Shown here one piece after another: positions 23,965-32,999 of a stretch of 44,662 bases of DNA. The notes beneath the pieces were generated by a model. It was not told the origin of the DNA. It searched no databases and was given only the letters and a program-made list of their open reading frames with translations. The position numbers and the translations under genes were made by a program. Source of the DNA: Nitrososphaerota archaeon (lineage in GTDB: Archaea > Thermoproteota > Bathyarchaeia > Bathyarchaeales > Bathycorpusculaceae); the NCBI GenBank assembly GCA_031282985.1, contig JAITCR010000006.1:1-44662 (forward strand). The letters run 5' to 3'. Numbering within the stretch: position 1 is the stretch's first letter; each line of letters starts with the position of its first letter.

Positions 23965-24858
23965 TTAGTTGTATTTGTTTTTGCCTGTGACTATTATGGG
24001 TCGCCGTGTGGTGGAGGTGTCTACGATTTGGCCGTTAGGTAGTACACCGTATTTTTTGGCTATGTAACTGGCAAGTTGGTCTTTAGCTTGGGTTATGTAG
24101 GAATGCGTTCTTTCTTCGGGAATTTCACGTTGCAAAAACAGGCCAGCAGCGTATAACTCACATATGCCTGATATGCCGTCAGGTACAGGCAAAAGAGGCA
24201 CAGGCACGTCTAACGCCGAGAATTCGCCATTCACCCAATCCGAAGCCATAACCAACAACTCCAAAAGCACCGGCTCGATTTTTTCAGCCTTCGCCGGACG
24301 CTTCTCAGCCACATAAGCAGCCCTAATTAAAATCAGACTGTTTTCTAGGGTGCCGTAGTGGATGTATGTGCGGCCTTGGGCGTTTTTGCTCCAGACAGCA
24401 GATAAGATTACGTTTTCACCTGGCACCGTTAAAGTGGGCGGGGTGACAGTTACGCCTATAACACTATAAAGGGCGGTATTGTGTAGCCAACCCAAAAACG
24501 TGTACCCCGCCAACAAAAGATTACCACTGTTAGCCTGCACCGTTACGGGGTCACCGTTAAAATAACTATTAACGTCTGTAGGCACATTACCCGAACCTGT
24601 TTCCCCAACTGGCCAGTTAGGCACATATTTCACGTAGTACAAGGGTTTGATTAACCACACAGCATACAATGTCACGTTTGAAGTTATAACAAACTCTGAC
24701 GGTGACACCGTGTTGCCATCGGCTGCAAAGTCTGGTGCAGAGGCGTTGTTGGTGTATGCCCAACCGGTAAAATCGTAACCAAACCTAACCAAATTCTTCA
24801 AATTAGGCCTAACACGCACAATGCTCTCAGCCATGAACACGTTATTATTCTCAGGCAC
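23965..24858 (-). CDS. InlB-type repeats plus head-tail connector-like C-terminal domain (downstream half of split gene)
   Basis: This frame (GTG at 24858; ATG at 24834 possible) continues, one base out of phase, the repeat in which the upstream gene stops. Residues about 1-155 hold the rest of one InlB-type repeat (YDFTGWAYTNN), a second full one (YYVKYVPNWPVGETGSGNVP to FLGW) and its end. The last 140 residues are helical: LENSLILIRAAYVAEKRPAK, then ICELYAAGLFLQREIPEERT and AKDQLASYIAKKYG, like small head-tail connector/adaptor proteins. It may be made alone by internal initiation or as a fusion if the G-tract slips. Confidence 0.7.
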   Translation of the reverse strand: MPENNNVFMAESIVRVRPNLKNLVRFGYDFTGWAYTNNASAPDFAADGNTVSPSEFVITSNVTLYAVWLIKPLYYVKYVPNWPVGETGSGNVPTDVNSYFNGDPVTVQANSGNLLLAGYTFLGWLHNTALYSVIGVTVTPPTLTVPGENVILSAVWSKNAQGRTYIHYGTLENSLILIRAAYVAEKRPAKAEKIEPVLLELLVMASDWVNGEFSALDVPVPLLPVPDGISGICELYAAGLFLQREIPEERTHSYITQAKDQLASYIAKKYGVLPNGQIVDTSTTRRPIIVTGKNKYN

Positions 24859-24859
24859 T

Positions 24860-27800
24860 TCACCCCCCCGTGTGGCCGTTGCCGTTGTAGGTTACCGTGA
24901 ACATGAGAATAGCAGACCAAACCGGGTAAAGGTTAACGTTTCCTTCGGGCATAACAAACGTGGCGGGGTCAACAAACCCATTATTACTGACAGCATAGTT
25001 TGGTATTGTTTGGTTGGGTAGTATGCTCCAGCCTGCAAACGTGTAACCCGTTCGGGTTAGGTTTAACGTGTTAGCTTTCACCGTGACAGAGGCGCCTGCC
25101 TCATACCCCGCAGGGTCAATGGGCGGCAACCCAGACTCCGCATTATTATCATGATAGATTACAGTGTAGATTCGGATTAGCTGCCACACCGCAAACAACA
25201 CCACATTAGCCGCAGCCAAGGTAAAGGTGGAAGGTGTTACAGTGTTGCCGGTTACAGTGTAATTGGGGTTAACCGCATCCGACGAATACGCCCAACCCCT
25301 AAAACGAAAACCCGGCATAACCATATTGTTAGGGTTTGCCTGCACCGTCACCGTAGCACCCGACAAATAATCCCTAACATCCGTGGGCACCGAACCAACC
25401 CCAACCCCGCCACTACTGCCAGGGGGCCAGTTAGCATCATACATTACCTTGTAGGTTAAGGGGATGAGTTGCCAAACTGCAAACAAAACAACGTTAGTCG
25501 CGCCAATCTGAAAAGTATCCCCCGCCCCATAATCCGCTAAAACAGCATTATTACCGGTAGCCCACCCCAAAAAATTATAACCTAAACGTGTCAACGAGCC
25601 TCTGTTAAGCACCACCACCAAAGCACCGGCATAATAAGGACTATTACCATCAACTGGAACAAAACCACCGGTGTTACCATTACCGTTGTAAGTTACGCTG
25701 TATTTGGGGTTTTCCTGCCAAATCGCATACAACACCACACTACCCTCCGCTACCGTGAAGATTTGCCCCGGCACATACAAAGCAGTAGAAGCGGTGCTGT
25801 CTGTGTTCCAGCCTACAAAATTATAATTAACCCTCTCCAAAAGATGAGCACCAAGAACCACCACCAAAGCACCAGGCAAATAAGGACCCCCAACATCAAC
25901 CGGCACCTCTCCACTGGTCGCACCATTAGGCTGATACAAAACAGTAAAAAGAGGAATAGCCCGCCAAACCGCAAACAACACCACATTAACGTTGCCCATG
26001 GCAAAGGTGGACGGCGTAACCGCAGAGTCTTCAACTACAAAGTCAGGAGTAACCGCATCCTGCAGGTATGCCCAACCGGAAAAGGTGTGACTAACTGTTG
26101 CCAGATTACCCGGATTAGCTTTTACATTTACGGTTTGTCCCTGCAAATAACCTACGTTATCAATTGGTACTGTGCCGGTAACAACAACCCCCACGGGAGC
26201 ATTACTGCGATAAGTTACCATGTACATTGGCGGCGGAGGCACATCGTCTGCAAGCCAAACCGCAAACAACACCATATTGCCCATAATTGTAAAGGATTGA
26301 CCCACCGTATACATAGGCACAGAAGCAGAGGCGTTGGGGCTCCAGCCCAAGAAAACGTAATCAGCTTTCAGAAGAGAACCCTGACCAAGCACCGTCACAG
26401 AGAAACCCTCCCCATAAGGACTATTAGGATCTACGGGCGCGGTGCCGCTTGTTGCACCATTCCCATTGTAAACAACACTAAATTTTGTGTCCTCCTCCCA
26501 AACCGCAAACAACACAACATTGGAAGCAGGCATAATAAACGTGGACGGAGACACCACCCCGCCCGACACAACAAACTCCGGCGCAACCGCACCAGACACC
26601 ATAGCCCAACCCCGAAACGTATACCCAGACCGCACCAAACCCCCCGTGTTAGCAGCAACAGTCACCACAGCAGAGGCCTGATACAAAATATCATCCGTTG
26701 GAACAGAACCACCGGTGCTACCATTCCCATCATAAACAACTCTAAAAGTAGGAATTAACTCCCAAACCGCAAACAACACCACATTAGAAGAGGACATAGG
26801 AAAGGTTGAACCCTGCACATAGGTTGCAGAAACAGCATTGTTACCGGTAGCCCAGCCTAAAAAGTGGTAGCCGGTTCTAACAAGACCCCCCGTATTACCC
26901 GAGACAGTTACTGTTTCACCCTGATAATACAACCGGTTATCGGTTGGCGCCGTTCCACTGGTATTCCCATTACCCTCATACGTTACCCTGAACTTGGGGT
27001 TCTCCTGCCAAACCGCAAACAACACCACGTTACCGGAAAGGGCAAAAGTTGACCCCGCCGTATACATAGCGGCAGAGGCGGATTGGTTAGGGCTCCACCC
27101 CAAAAAGGCATAGTTTGCTCTCACCAAACTTCCTGTGTTGCCTAAAACCGTAACAGCACTGCCCACATAATAGGGGCTGTTCAGATCGGTTGGAGCAGAA
27201 CCACCCGTACTTCCATTACCCTCATACACCACAGTATACCGGGGGTTTTCCTGCCAAACCGCAAACAACACCACATTAGCATCTTCCATAGTAAACGTAG
27301 AAGGCTCCACCATAGAACCCGACACCGCATACGTCGGCACCAACGCAGAACTGTTAGTATCCCAACCCCTAAACACATAATTAGTCCGCACCAAACCCCC
27401 CAAATTAGCAGCAACAGGCACCGACGCCCCCGACTCATACAAACCCCCATCCACCGGCACCTCTCCGCCAGACGCACCATTACCCTCATAAACAACACTA
27501 TACGTTGGAACCCTACCATACAAAACAAACCTAACAGATAAACTGGGTATTTTAACCCAACGGTTATCCCACTGATACAGTAAAAAATGCGAATAATCAT
27601 CATCCTTAAAAAGCAGGATCCTTATCCTTTCGTTATTTATAATACTCGAAAAATCACCACTATAACTGCGAAGTACTAAACAATATTTTTGACCCGCTAC
27701 AGTTTTAAATGCACCCTCAAACCTGAAAGAAATAAACTCATCAACAAATCCGGTGGCCTCTAAAAAATTCACAGGCTGAGAAACAGCTAATGCAGCACCA

Positions 27801-28054
27801 ACAACATTTTCAGACTCATCAACACCATATACCTCAACAACACCAAACAAAGACGGCAACCCGCCAACAGGGCCACTGACGTTAATGTTCAGGTAAATTT
27901 GTGCTTCACTAACAATTGAACCATCACCAACAAAAAAAGTCCCAGCCGTAGACCCATCAGCCGGATACAAACTATTCAAATATATCCAGTCAAATGGACG
28001 GCCGTCAACATATTGATCTATAACATGCTGTTGCTGGGGTTGATTACTTGCCAT
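24860..28054 (-). CDS. Giant virion surface protein with about eleven InlB B-type repeats (upstream half of split gene)
   Basis: The 1064-aa product starts with an about 185-residue beta domain (jelly-roll-like; AQIYLNINVSGPVGGLPS, GQKYCLVLRSYSGDF). Then come repeats of about 80 residues, each with a YxVxYxGNGxTxGxxP opening, an LVRxxYxFxGW middle and a VVLFAVW end: the Listeria-Bacteroides repeat (Flg_new, Pfam PF09479). The last repeat is cut after YNGNGHTGG by TGA just past a G7 tract. Such repeats are extracellular binding or spacer modules. It lies between capsid and neck genes, suggesting a head or neck fibre. Confidence 0.82.
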   Translation of the reverse strand: MASNQPQQQHVIDQYVDGRPFDWIYLNSLYPADGSTAGTFFVGDGSIVSEAQIYLNINVSGPVGGLPSLFGVVEVYGVDESENVVGAALAVSQPVNFLEATGFVDEFISFRFEGAFKTVAGQKYCLVLRSYSGDFSSIINNERIRILLFKDDDYSHFLLYQWDNRWVKIPSLSVRFVLYGRVPTYSVVYEGNGASGGEVPVDGGLYESGASVPVAANLGGLVRTNYVFRGWDTNSSALVPTYAVSGSMVEPSTFTMEDANVVLFAVWQENPRYTVVYEGNGSTGGSAPTDLNSPYYVGSAVTVLGNTGSLVRANYAFLGWSPNQSASAAMYTAGSTFALSGNVVLFAVWQENPKFRVTYEGNGNTSGTAPTDNRLYYQGETVTVSGNTGGLVRTGYHFLGWATGNNAVSATYVQGSTFPMSSSNVVLFAVWELIPTFRVVYDGNGSTGGSVPTDDILYQASAVVTVAANTGGLVRSGYTFRGWAMVSGAVAPEFVVSGGVVSPSTFIMPASNVVLFAVWEEDTKFSVVYNGNGATSGTAPVDPNSPYGEGFSVTVLGQGSLLKADYVFLGWSPNASASVPMYTVGQSFTIMGNMVLFAVWLADDVPPPPMYMVTYRSNAPVGVVVTGTVPIDNVGYLQGQTVNVKANPGNLATVSHTFSGWAYLQDAVTPDFVVEDSAVTPSTFAMGNVNVVLFAVWRAIPLFTVLYQPNGATSGEVPVDVGGPYLPGALVVVLGAHLLERVNYNFVGWNTDSTASTALYVPGQIFTVAEGSVVLYAIWQENPKYSVTYNGNGNTGGFVPVDGNSPYYAGALVVVLNRGSLTRLGYNFLGWATGNNAVLADYGAGDTFQIGATNVVLFAVWQLIPLTYKVMYDANWPPGSSGGVGVGSVPTDVRDYLSGATVTVQANPNNMVMPGFRFRGWAYSSDAVNPNYTVTGNTVTPSTFTLAAANVVLFAVWQLIRIYTVIYHDNNAESGLPPIDPAGYEAGASVTVKANTLNLTRTGYTFAGWSILPNQTIPNYAVSNNGFVDPATFVMPEGNVNLYPVWSAILMFTVTYNGNGHTGG
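24863..24869 (-). other. G7 tract where the repeat-protein reading frame is interrupted
   Basis: With seven G the upstream frame reads ACG GGG GGG TGA. With six it would read ACG GGG GGT GAA GTG CCT, continuing smoothly into the downstream frame and completing the repeat. So the stop exists only because of tract length. Confidence 0.85.
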
Positions 28055-28165
28055 AACATTTTTCTCCTACATTATTACTACTATTACTCTGTACTTTTGC
28101 TACTGTTGTATTTTGCAAACTTGATTGGTAAATTTGTTTTTGAGAACAAATTGTTAACCTAATTT

Positions 28166-28194
28166 CAAACAAACAAACAAACAAACAAACAAAC
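28166..28194 (+). repeat. CAAA tetranucleotide microsatellite
   Basis: Seven CAAA units plus C in the 166-nt gap between the major capsid gene and the giant repeat gene. On the transcribed minus strand it reads GTTT repeats in the leader of the giant gene. It could vary in length by slippage and so alter spacing of regulatory signals. Confidence 0.8.
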
Positions 28195-28220
28195 TAAATA
28201 ACTAAAAAAGAAAAAAAGGG

Positions 28221-29183
28221 TTAGGCTACGAGGCCAGTTAGTTTGAAACCGGCATCATTAACCATTTTCTTTGCCTGCATAAAGTCACGAACTGCATACA
28301 AGTTGCCACCTTTACCACTTGCACGATAATACTCGGCAGTAATGGGGCCCTGAGCTAAACCTACATATCTGTCAGTGTTACAAAGCACCGCGGTTGCAGC
28401 TGGAAACTCTTCATCAAGCAAACCAGTAATACCCGGCAACCCTTGCACTGGAAACGCTGTTTGCGAGGTGGGGATAGTTGCGCCTAAAAGTTGACCTTTC
28501 ACTTTATCTAAAGCAAAAAAGGCAGCCCAAACATCACGATTTGCAATCATTACGTTACAGTGACCATTTTCTTTAACTACACTTTTTATTGCCTTATTAA
28601 TGTCAGTGTACGGGTTTGCGGTTCCAGTTGTCCAAGCAGTAGACGCAGCAGCAGTTGCAGAAGTAGAGATTAGTTCAGTGCGAATTTGACCATTTTTAGA
28701 TACCGCCAAAGCTTTAGCACAATTCAGGATACTTCTTGAAAACTTGAGACGCTGCTCAGTCATCATCAAACCCTCATCGGAACTAGCGATGGCTTTACCA
28801 TTCTTCCACAACCTAAAATCAATAGGGATCAAATCGTCTTTTATTAACTCAATTTCTTGCAGCTCACCAACTTTTTCTTGCGCCTTGGTGGTTTTTTCAA
28901 GAGCCATTTGGAAAGCTATAGAGGCTGTAGGTATAAAGTTGACCGCTCGGTTCAATACAAGTTCGGGTTGCATAGCTTCAATTACCCGTATGAGGGTATC
29001 GCCTGTTTTAATCTGCTCCTCATCAGTTGACTGAATGTAACCCTCCCCTGCCTGATATCTGACAGCTGGATACAAATCATGATCATTTACTGATGCACGA
29101 TAGAACGCTTTCTCATTTTTGGTGCTATAGCTTAACGAATCTGCCTGATAGCCTATAATAACATTACTTGTTTCATTTGTCAA
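28221..29183 (-). CDS. Major capsid protein (HK97 fold)
   Basis: The 320-aa protein sits after the decoration gene in the canonical head order. Family features: a long N-terminal helix region with KTTKAQEKVGELQEIELIKDDLIP, a central VMIANRDVWAAFFALDKVKG, GLPGITGLLDEEFP, and the C-terminal YVGLAQGPITAEYYRA with the domain end DFMQAKKMVNDAGFKLTG. These match HK97-type capsid proteins of tailed viruses. The separate scaffold or delta domain is supplied by the protease-scaffold gene upstream. It forms the icosahedral head. Confidence 0.82.
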   Translation of the reverse strand: MTNETSNVIIGYQADSLSYSTKNEKAFYRASVNDHDLYPAVRYQAGEGYIQSTDEEQIKTGDTLIRVIEAMQPELVLNRAVNFIPTASIAFQMALEKTTKAQEKVGELQEIELIKDDLIPIDFRLWKNGKAIASSDEGLMMTEQRLKFSRSILNCAKALAVSKNGQIRTELISTSATAAASTAWTTGTANPYTDINKAIKSVVKENGHCNVMIANRDVWAAFFALDKVKGQLLGATIPTSQTAFPVQGLPGITGLLDEEFPAATAVLCNTDRYVGLAQGPITAEYYRASGKGGNLYAVRDFMQAKKMVNDAGFKLTGLVA

Positions 29184-29258
29184 AAATTTTCACCTATCTA
29201 ACATTTTATTCATTTGTTTTGGTTATCTGTTTGTTTATGTACGCTCTTCTTTTGGTTG

Positions 29259-29669
29259 TTAGAGGAGGCGTATTGTGCAAACAGTGTCGGTTGCTTCTGC
29301 ATCGCTGTAAGCTTCACCTATAACAATGCCATTATTGTCTGTTGCAACAGTTACTTGACCCGCTATTGTTGGGCTGATGATGAGTTTTTGGCCTTTTAAA
29401 ATTTTGGTGCCTACACTTTTTAGTGTGCTAACTACGCCGCGTGTTACCACTCGGATACAACCGTTTGGCAGAGAAGTGTTAACAATTGGGACAGCGTCTA
29501 ATGCGATGTAAATTTTGCTTGTTGCCGCAAACTCGGGGGTTGCGTTAGTGAAGCCGTCGGTGCCGTTGGTTGCTACAGCTGCGCCTTTTGGTATGCTGGT
29601 TGCGGAAGCTGAGAGTTTTACGGTTTCTACTGCTAAATTGTCATTTAGAATTATTTCGCCGGGCAACAT
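29259..29669 (-). CDS. Capsid decoration-like protein (DUF2190-type)
   Basis: 136-aa beta-rich protein: VKLSASATSIPKGAAVATN, then YIALDAVPIVNTSLPNG, then KGQKLIISPTIAGQVTVATDNNGIVIGEAYSDAEATD. The pattern of GQ-L, G-V and GxA strands is typical of DUF2190 head decoration proteins, which bind the outside of capsids. It starts 1 nt after the protease-scaffold stop and precedes the capsid gene, as in many tailed viruses. Confidence 0.72.
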   Translation of the reverse strand: MLPGEIILNDNLAVETVKLSASATSIPKGAAVATNGTDGFTNATPEFAATSKIYIALDAVPIVNTSLPNGCIRVVTRGVVSTLKSVGTKILKGQKLIISPTIAGQVTVATDNNGIVIGEAYSDAEATDTVCTIRLL

Positions 29670-29670
29670 T

Positions 29671-30189
29671 TTATTGACTTCCTTCTTCAGTTTTACTCTC
29701 AGTTGACATAGCAGTTATGCCGGCTACTGCTGCTGCTGATGATGATGTAGTGTTAATGGCAGTGGCGGTGTAGCCGAGTTTTTCTCGTCGTTCTTTTACT
29801 GCTGCTAAAAAGTCTGTTTCCCCTACGGTGTTTTCTTCTTTTGTTGAGCCCTGGTATTTGGGGCCTTTTTCGCCTGCTTTAGTCTTAGTGTTTTTGTCTG
29901 CTGCAGCGAGTTTAGTTTCTGCTTCTACAATGAGCAGGTTTAGTACGTCTTTAGAGGCTTTTAGAAATATATCCCGATCTAAAACTTCACTGTTACCTAT
30001 ACCGGCTTGTTTGCGAATAGCTAAGGCTTTTTCGACCAAGGTTTTGTGTGTTTCTGCTTCAGCTGCGGCGGCTCTAGTTTCCATATTGGTAATACGGGTG
30101 GTTAAGGGGTCGATTTGGTTTTTTATGGAGGCTTCCAGATTTTTTTGCAGTTGTTCTAAATCATTTTTGGTTATACTGTTTTCACTCAT
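29671..30189 (-). CDS. Nested in-frame scaffold product (candidate)
   Basis: The ATG at 30189 (MSENSITKNDLEQLQ) stands where the linker ends and the coiled coil begins. GGTGAAC lies about 12-18 nt upstream, a modest ribosome-binding site. The arrangement copies the lambda C/Nu3 and similar nested protease-scaffold genes. It would yield 172 aa of scaffold in excess of protease. Confidence 0.5.
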   Translation of the reverse strand: MSENSITKNDLEQLQKNLEASIKNQIDPLTTRITNMETRAAAAEAETHKTLVEKALAIRKQAGIGNSEVLDRDIFLKASKDVLNLLIVEAETKLAAADKNTKTKAGEKGPKYQGSTKEENTVGETDFLAAVKERREKLGYTATAINTTSSSAAAVAGITAMSTESKTEEGSQ

Positions 30190-30855
30190 AACTTTTTGTT
30201 CACCTGTTAAAAAATTTTGGTTGTTGTTGTTTTGTGAACACTGATATACACTTGCTAAGAGGTCAAGTGATACCGTGGTGTTACTATGAACACCCTCTGC
30301 CGGGGGTGAATGTTGATTATTATTTTTGTTGGTGGTGGTGTTGTTGTTGGTTGCGGATAGTTTTAGGATGCCTGCCTGGGGATAGGCGGGGTCTTTTACA
30401 AAATCTACCCGTTTAAACACAAACGATTCTATCTCATGATACCCTTCCGGACACTTGTGCTTGGCTGAAGCGACAAGCTTGTTACATTTGGTACATCGGA
30501 CACGATGGGCGGCGATTACAACTGAAACGGGACCTAATTCGCCTTTTTGTGCCATCAACACGGTTTTTGGGTCAGTTAACTCTGCTGTGCCTAAGGCATA
30601 GTTGCCCTTGTTGTCGGTGGCTATAAAGCGACCAGAGTTAAAGCTCTCCTCATCTTCAAAGTGGCCTTGACGGTAGCCTGCGCCCATGCCGATGGGTTTG
30701 TTTAGCAAAGTTGGCAGGGCTTCGTCTAAGGCTTTAACTGATGGGTACCAACCGTTAACGTTAGGGGAAGTGTTCATTAAATAAATGGTAGCCTGTTTAG
30801 CATCAGCATCTATTTTGTAAATGCCGGCACGAAAAGTAATCGGTATTTGACTCAT
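29671..30855 (-). CDS. Prohead protease fused to scaffold
   Basis: Residues about 1-165 form the protease part: start ITFRAGIYKIDADAKQATIYLMN, a GHFEDEESFNSGRFIA segment and an unusual CTKCNKLVASAKHKCPEGYHEIESF insertion with a zinc-binding look. An Asn/Gln/Thr-rich linker follows (170-225). The C-terminal part (about 223-394) is a coiled coil: LEQLQKNLEASIKNQI, TNMETRAAAAEAE, as in scaffolds. An internal ATG at 30189 could give the scaffold alone. The serine/histidine catalytic set cannot be assigned with certainty. It stands between the MuF-like and decoration genes, as expected. Confidence 0.75.
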   Translation of the reverse strand: MSQIPITFRAGIYKIDADAKQATIYLMNTSPNVNGWYPSVKALDEALPTLLNKPIGMGAGYRQGHFEDEESFNSGRFIATDNKGNYALGTAELTDPKTVLMAQKGELGPVSVVIAAHRVRCTKCNKLVASAKHKCPEGYHEIESFVFKRVDFVKDPAYPQAGILKLSATNNNTTTNKNNNQHSPPAEGVHSNTTVSLDLLASVYQCSQNNNNQNFLTGEQKVMSENSITKNDLEQLQKNLEASIKNQIDPLTTRITNMETRAAAAEAETHKTLVEKALAIRKQAGIGNSEVLDRDIFLKASKDVLNLLIVEAETKLAAADKNTKTKAGEKGPKYQGSTKEENTVGETDFLAAVKERREKLGYTATAINTTSSSAAAVAGITAMSTESKTEEGSQ

Positions 30856-30880
30856 ATATTTAAACTCCTAATTTTTGTTT

Positions 30881-31648
30881 TCAGTTTGTTACTATGATGA
30901 TTTCCCAGTCACAACGACAATGCGGATGAAAGGGTGGAAGTTCAAGGGGTAACGCGTCTAAACTGTACATACCATGCCCCAGGTTACCGCCATGGCCGTA
31001 GGCTTCACAGCGTGAACAAACAAGCAGGTCTTCCTCAGTTCGCCACCACAACGCACAAACATCATTCTCTTTAGCCACACCCACGGTTGCAGTGTTTAGG
31101 GTGGTGTAAACAAAATCCTGACTTAGCAAATTCACACGTGTTAGTAAACCCTGGGCGGTTAACCAGAAGCCGCCTAAACCTAAAACTGCAAAATCAACCG
31201 GCTCAAACTTTGTGGTCAATGAGGGTTTGGTTTTTGTGTCAACAGTAAATAACAGCTCTTCACTTCGGCTTTTTTGTAAGTCACCTACAAGTTTGCGCCA
31301 ATACTCAAGTATACCCGAAAAAGACAACACAAGAGCAGAGTCAAAGTTTGGTTGATAAGGCAACCTGTGACGTAGAAAATAGTTTTGCACCTGCGTTTTT
31401 AACGCTTCAAACTCGGTTTGCAACACCAGCTCACCAGCAAGATACAATTCACTTGTTGTTATGCTGCCCTTTGGTTGCTGTCTGAAATAGGTGTATATTT
31501 GGCGCAGTTGCCTTGTGACAAGAGTTACCGCCCTGCCGGCTATTGCTTGGGGGAAGGGTAGGGTAACTTTACGCCCATCTACACCTTGGACGACTGAGTC
31601 TTGTTCACCTGTAATAAGGTTGGTGGTTGAAGGGGTTCCTGTAGACAT
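30881..31648 (-). CDS. MuF/SPP1 gp7-like minor head protein
   Basis: 255-aa protein with helical N-terminal region and a C-terminal DVCALWWRTEEDLLVCSRCEAYGHGG followed by FHPHCRCDWEI, the Cys pair plus HPHCRC motif typical of MuF-type head morphogenesis proteins. They enter the head with portal and aid assembly or DNA entry. Its start overlaps the portal gene by 70 nt, a common arrangement. Confidence 0.82.
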   Translation of the reverse strand: MSTGTPSTTNLITGEQDSVVQGVDGRKVTLPFPQAIAGRAVTLVTRQLRQIYTYFRQQPKGSITTSELYLAGELVLQTEFEALKTQVQNYFLRHRLPYQPNFDSALVLSFSGILEYWRKLVGDLQKSRSEELLFTVDTKTKPSLTTKFEPVDFAVLGLGGFWLTAQGLLTRVNLLSQDFVYTTLNTATVGVAKENDVCALWWRTEEDLLVCSRCEAYGHGGNLGHGMYSLDALPLELPPFHPHCRCDWEIIIVTN

Positions 31649-32964
31649 GCTTTAATCTCCGAAGTAAGTAACCCGGCAGTTTTCATAGCCTGCTCAGGAT
31701 GATTACCAAGCAAACCTAACCCGTTATTGTACAGCGTGGAGGCTACGTCGGCTCGTTCTTTAAGGTTGCCCATTTCTGGTTTACGCCACATATGCTTAAC
31801 CACCACTTTACCTATGGCATCGGTGTCGCCATGGGTTTGTAAGGCTTGCTCAACTAATGCGCCATACCAGCCGGGGGATTCATACACCCGCTTAAGGTAA
31901 CGCTGCTTAACCGCAACGGTACCATTAACGAAAGCGTCAAACTCTGTTTCAGCTGTCGCCCTGTTAATTTCCGGTTCAGACAGTAAGAAACGGGGAACCC
32001 CAAAATAGGCGGTTATTTCACGATTAAGTTCGTTCTTGTTGCCGTTTAATTGGGCAAGGTCAATTTTTAACTGTAACATTTGCAGGGTTACTGCATAGTT
32101 AGTAACTACGTCATCGCCGCTGCTTAAACTGTCATGTAAACTTTCAAGGTCTTTTTTTATTTCTGCCTTAACTTTCTCCACATCATTTTCTGTGCTGTTA
32201 AAGTCGGGGGTGGTGTCAACATTTGCCATTTTGAATGGGTTGGACATGCGGTTTACTGCTTTAGGGCGCTCCTTAGTTAAGTAGCCTAGTTCGAAGCAGT
32301 TAGGCATCAAAGCCTCCACATCGCTTAAGCCCTGATAGTCATCTTCCAAATCGGTGTTTAAGAAATATAGCACTTCTGTCAAGTTGTAGGTTAAAGGTTT
32401 AGGGTTGTCCTTTACTTTTAACGTAAAGCCTGTTAGGCGTTTTCTCGTGTTAACTACCGGCTGTAAACCCTGTTTTTGGCTATTGGCGGTTGGTAGTACG
32501 ATGAGTTTATCAATTTCGCCCTCTTTGTTGCTGGATTTTTCAAATCCTGCTTTACCATTAATACACATTTGTACAATGGCGGTAAAAGAAATCTGATCCA
32601 AGTTAACCAGGCTGTTTATGTGGTCTACATATGCTTTAACATAGGTGTATTTCGTTTGGAACGTTGCAAGTTCTTCTTTTGTTAAGGTTTTATCTGTACA
32701 GGCGATTTCAGTGTCAAATCCGGCGGCAACAATAAACCCGGCTAAAACGTCAATACAACGCCGCAGTTTCGGAGTAGTTAGGTAACATTTTTCTTCCAAA
32801 GTTTTTTTAGCAAACCTTGTTTCCCACAACTTTAACTGTTTCTCTATGGGGGTTTCCTTACAAATTGAAACGGTGCTAAACGGAGCATCTTCCAGTTCCC
32901 CTTCTTTACTTGGGAATAGGTTGGCTTTCAAAGTGCCAAAAAAAGTTTTAACCCCTGAAGACAA
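31579..32964 (-). CDS. Portal protein
   Basis: A 461-aa protein of normal portal length. Markers: TPKLRRCIDVLAGFIVAAG, SFTAIVQMCINGKAGFEKS, the LYFLNTDLEDDYQGLSDVEA clip/stem region, and the KIDLAQLNGNKNELNREITAYFGVPRFLLSEPE stretch characteristic of HK97/SPP1-type portals (helix then F-GVP). The dodecameric portal is the DNA channel at the head vertex and docking site for terminase. It stands between terminase and MuF-like genes. Confidence 0.87.
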   Translation of the reverse strand: MSSGVKTFFGTLKANLFPSKEGELEDAPFSTVSICKETPIEKQLKLWETRFAKKTLEEKCYLTTPKLRRCIDVLAGFIVAAGFDTEIACTDKTLTKEELATFQTKYTYVKAYVDHINSLVNLDQISFTAIVQMCINGKAGFEKSSNKEGEIDKLIVLPTANSQKQGLQPVVNTRKRLTGFTLKVKDNPKPLTYNLTEVLYFLNTDLEDDYQGLSDVEALMPNCFELGYLTKERPKAVNRMSNPFKMANVDTTPDFNSTENDVEKVKAEIKKDLESLHDSLSSGDDVVTNYAVTLQMLQLKIDLAQLNGNKNELNREITAYFGVPRFLLSEPEINRATAETEFDAFVNGTVAVKQRYLKRVYESPGWYGALVEQALQTHGDTDAIGKVVVKHMWRKPEMGNLKERADVASTLYNNGLGLLGNHPEQAMKTAGLLTSEIKACLQEPLQPPTLLQVNKTQSSKV

Positions 32965-32999
32965 AATGTTATTCTCCTTCTTTCTTTTTATTCTTGTTC

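Noticed and set aside
25763..26758. 331-codon open frame on the plus strand
   Set aside because: It lies antisense to the InlB-repeat gene, is a by-product of its repetitive composition, and reads as low-complexity basic sequence.
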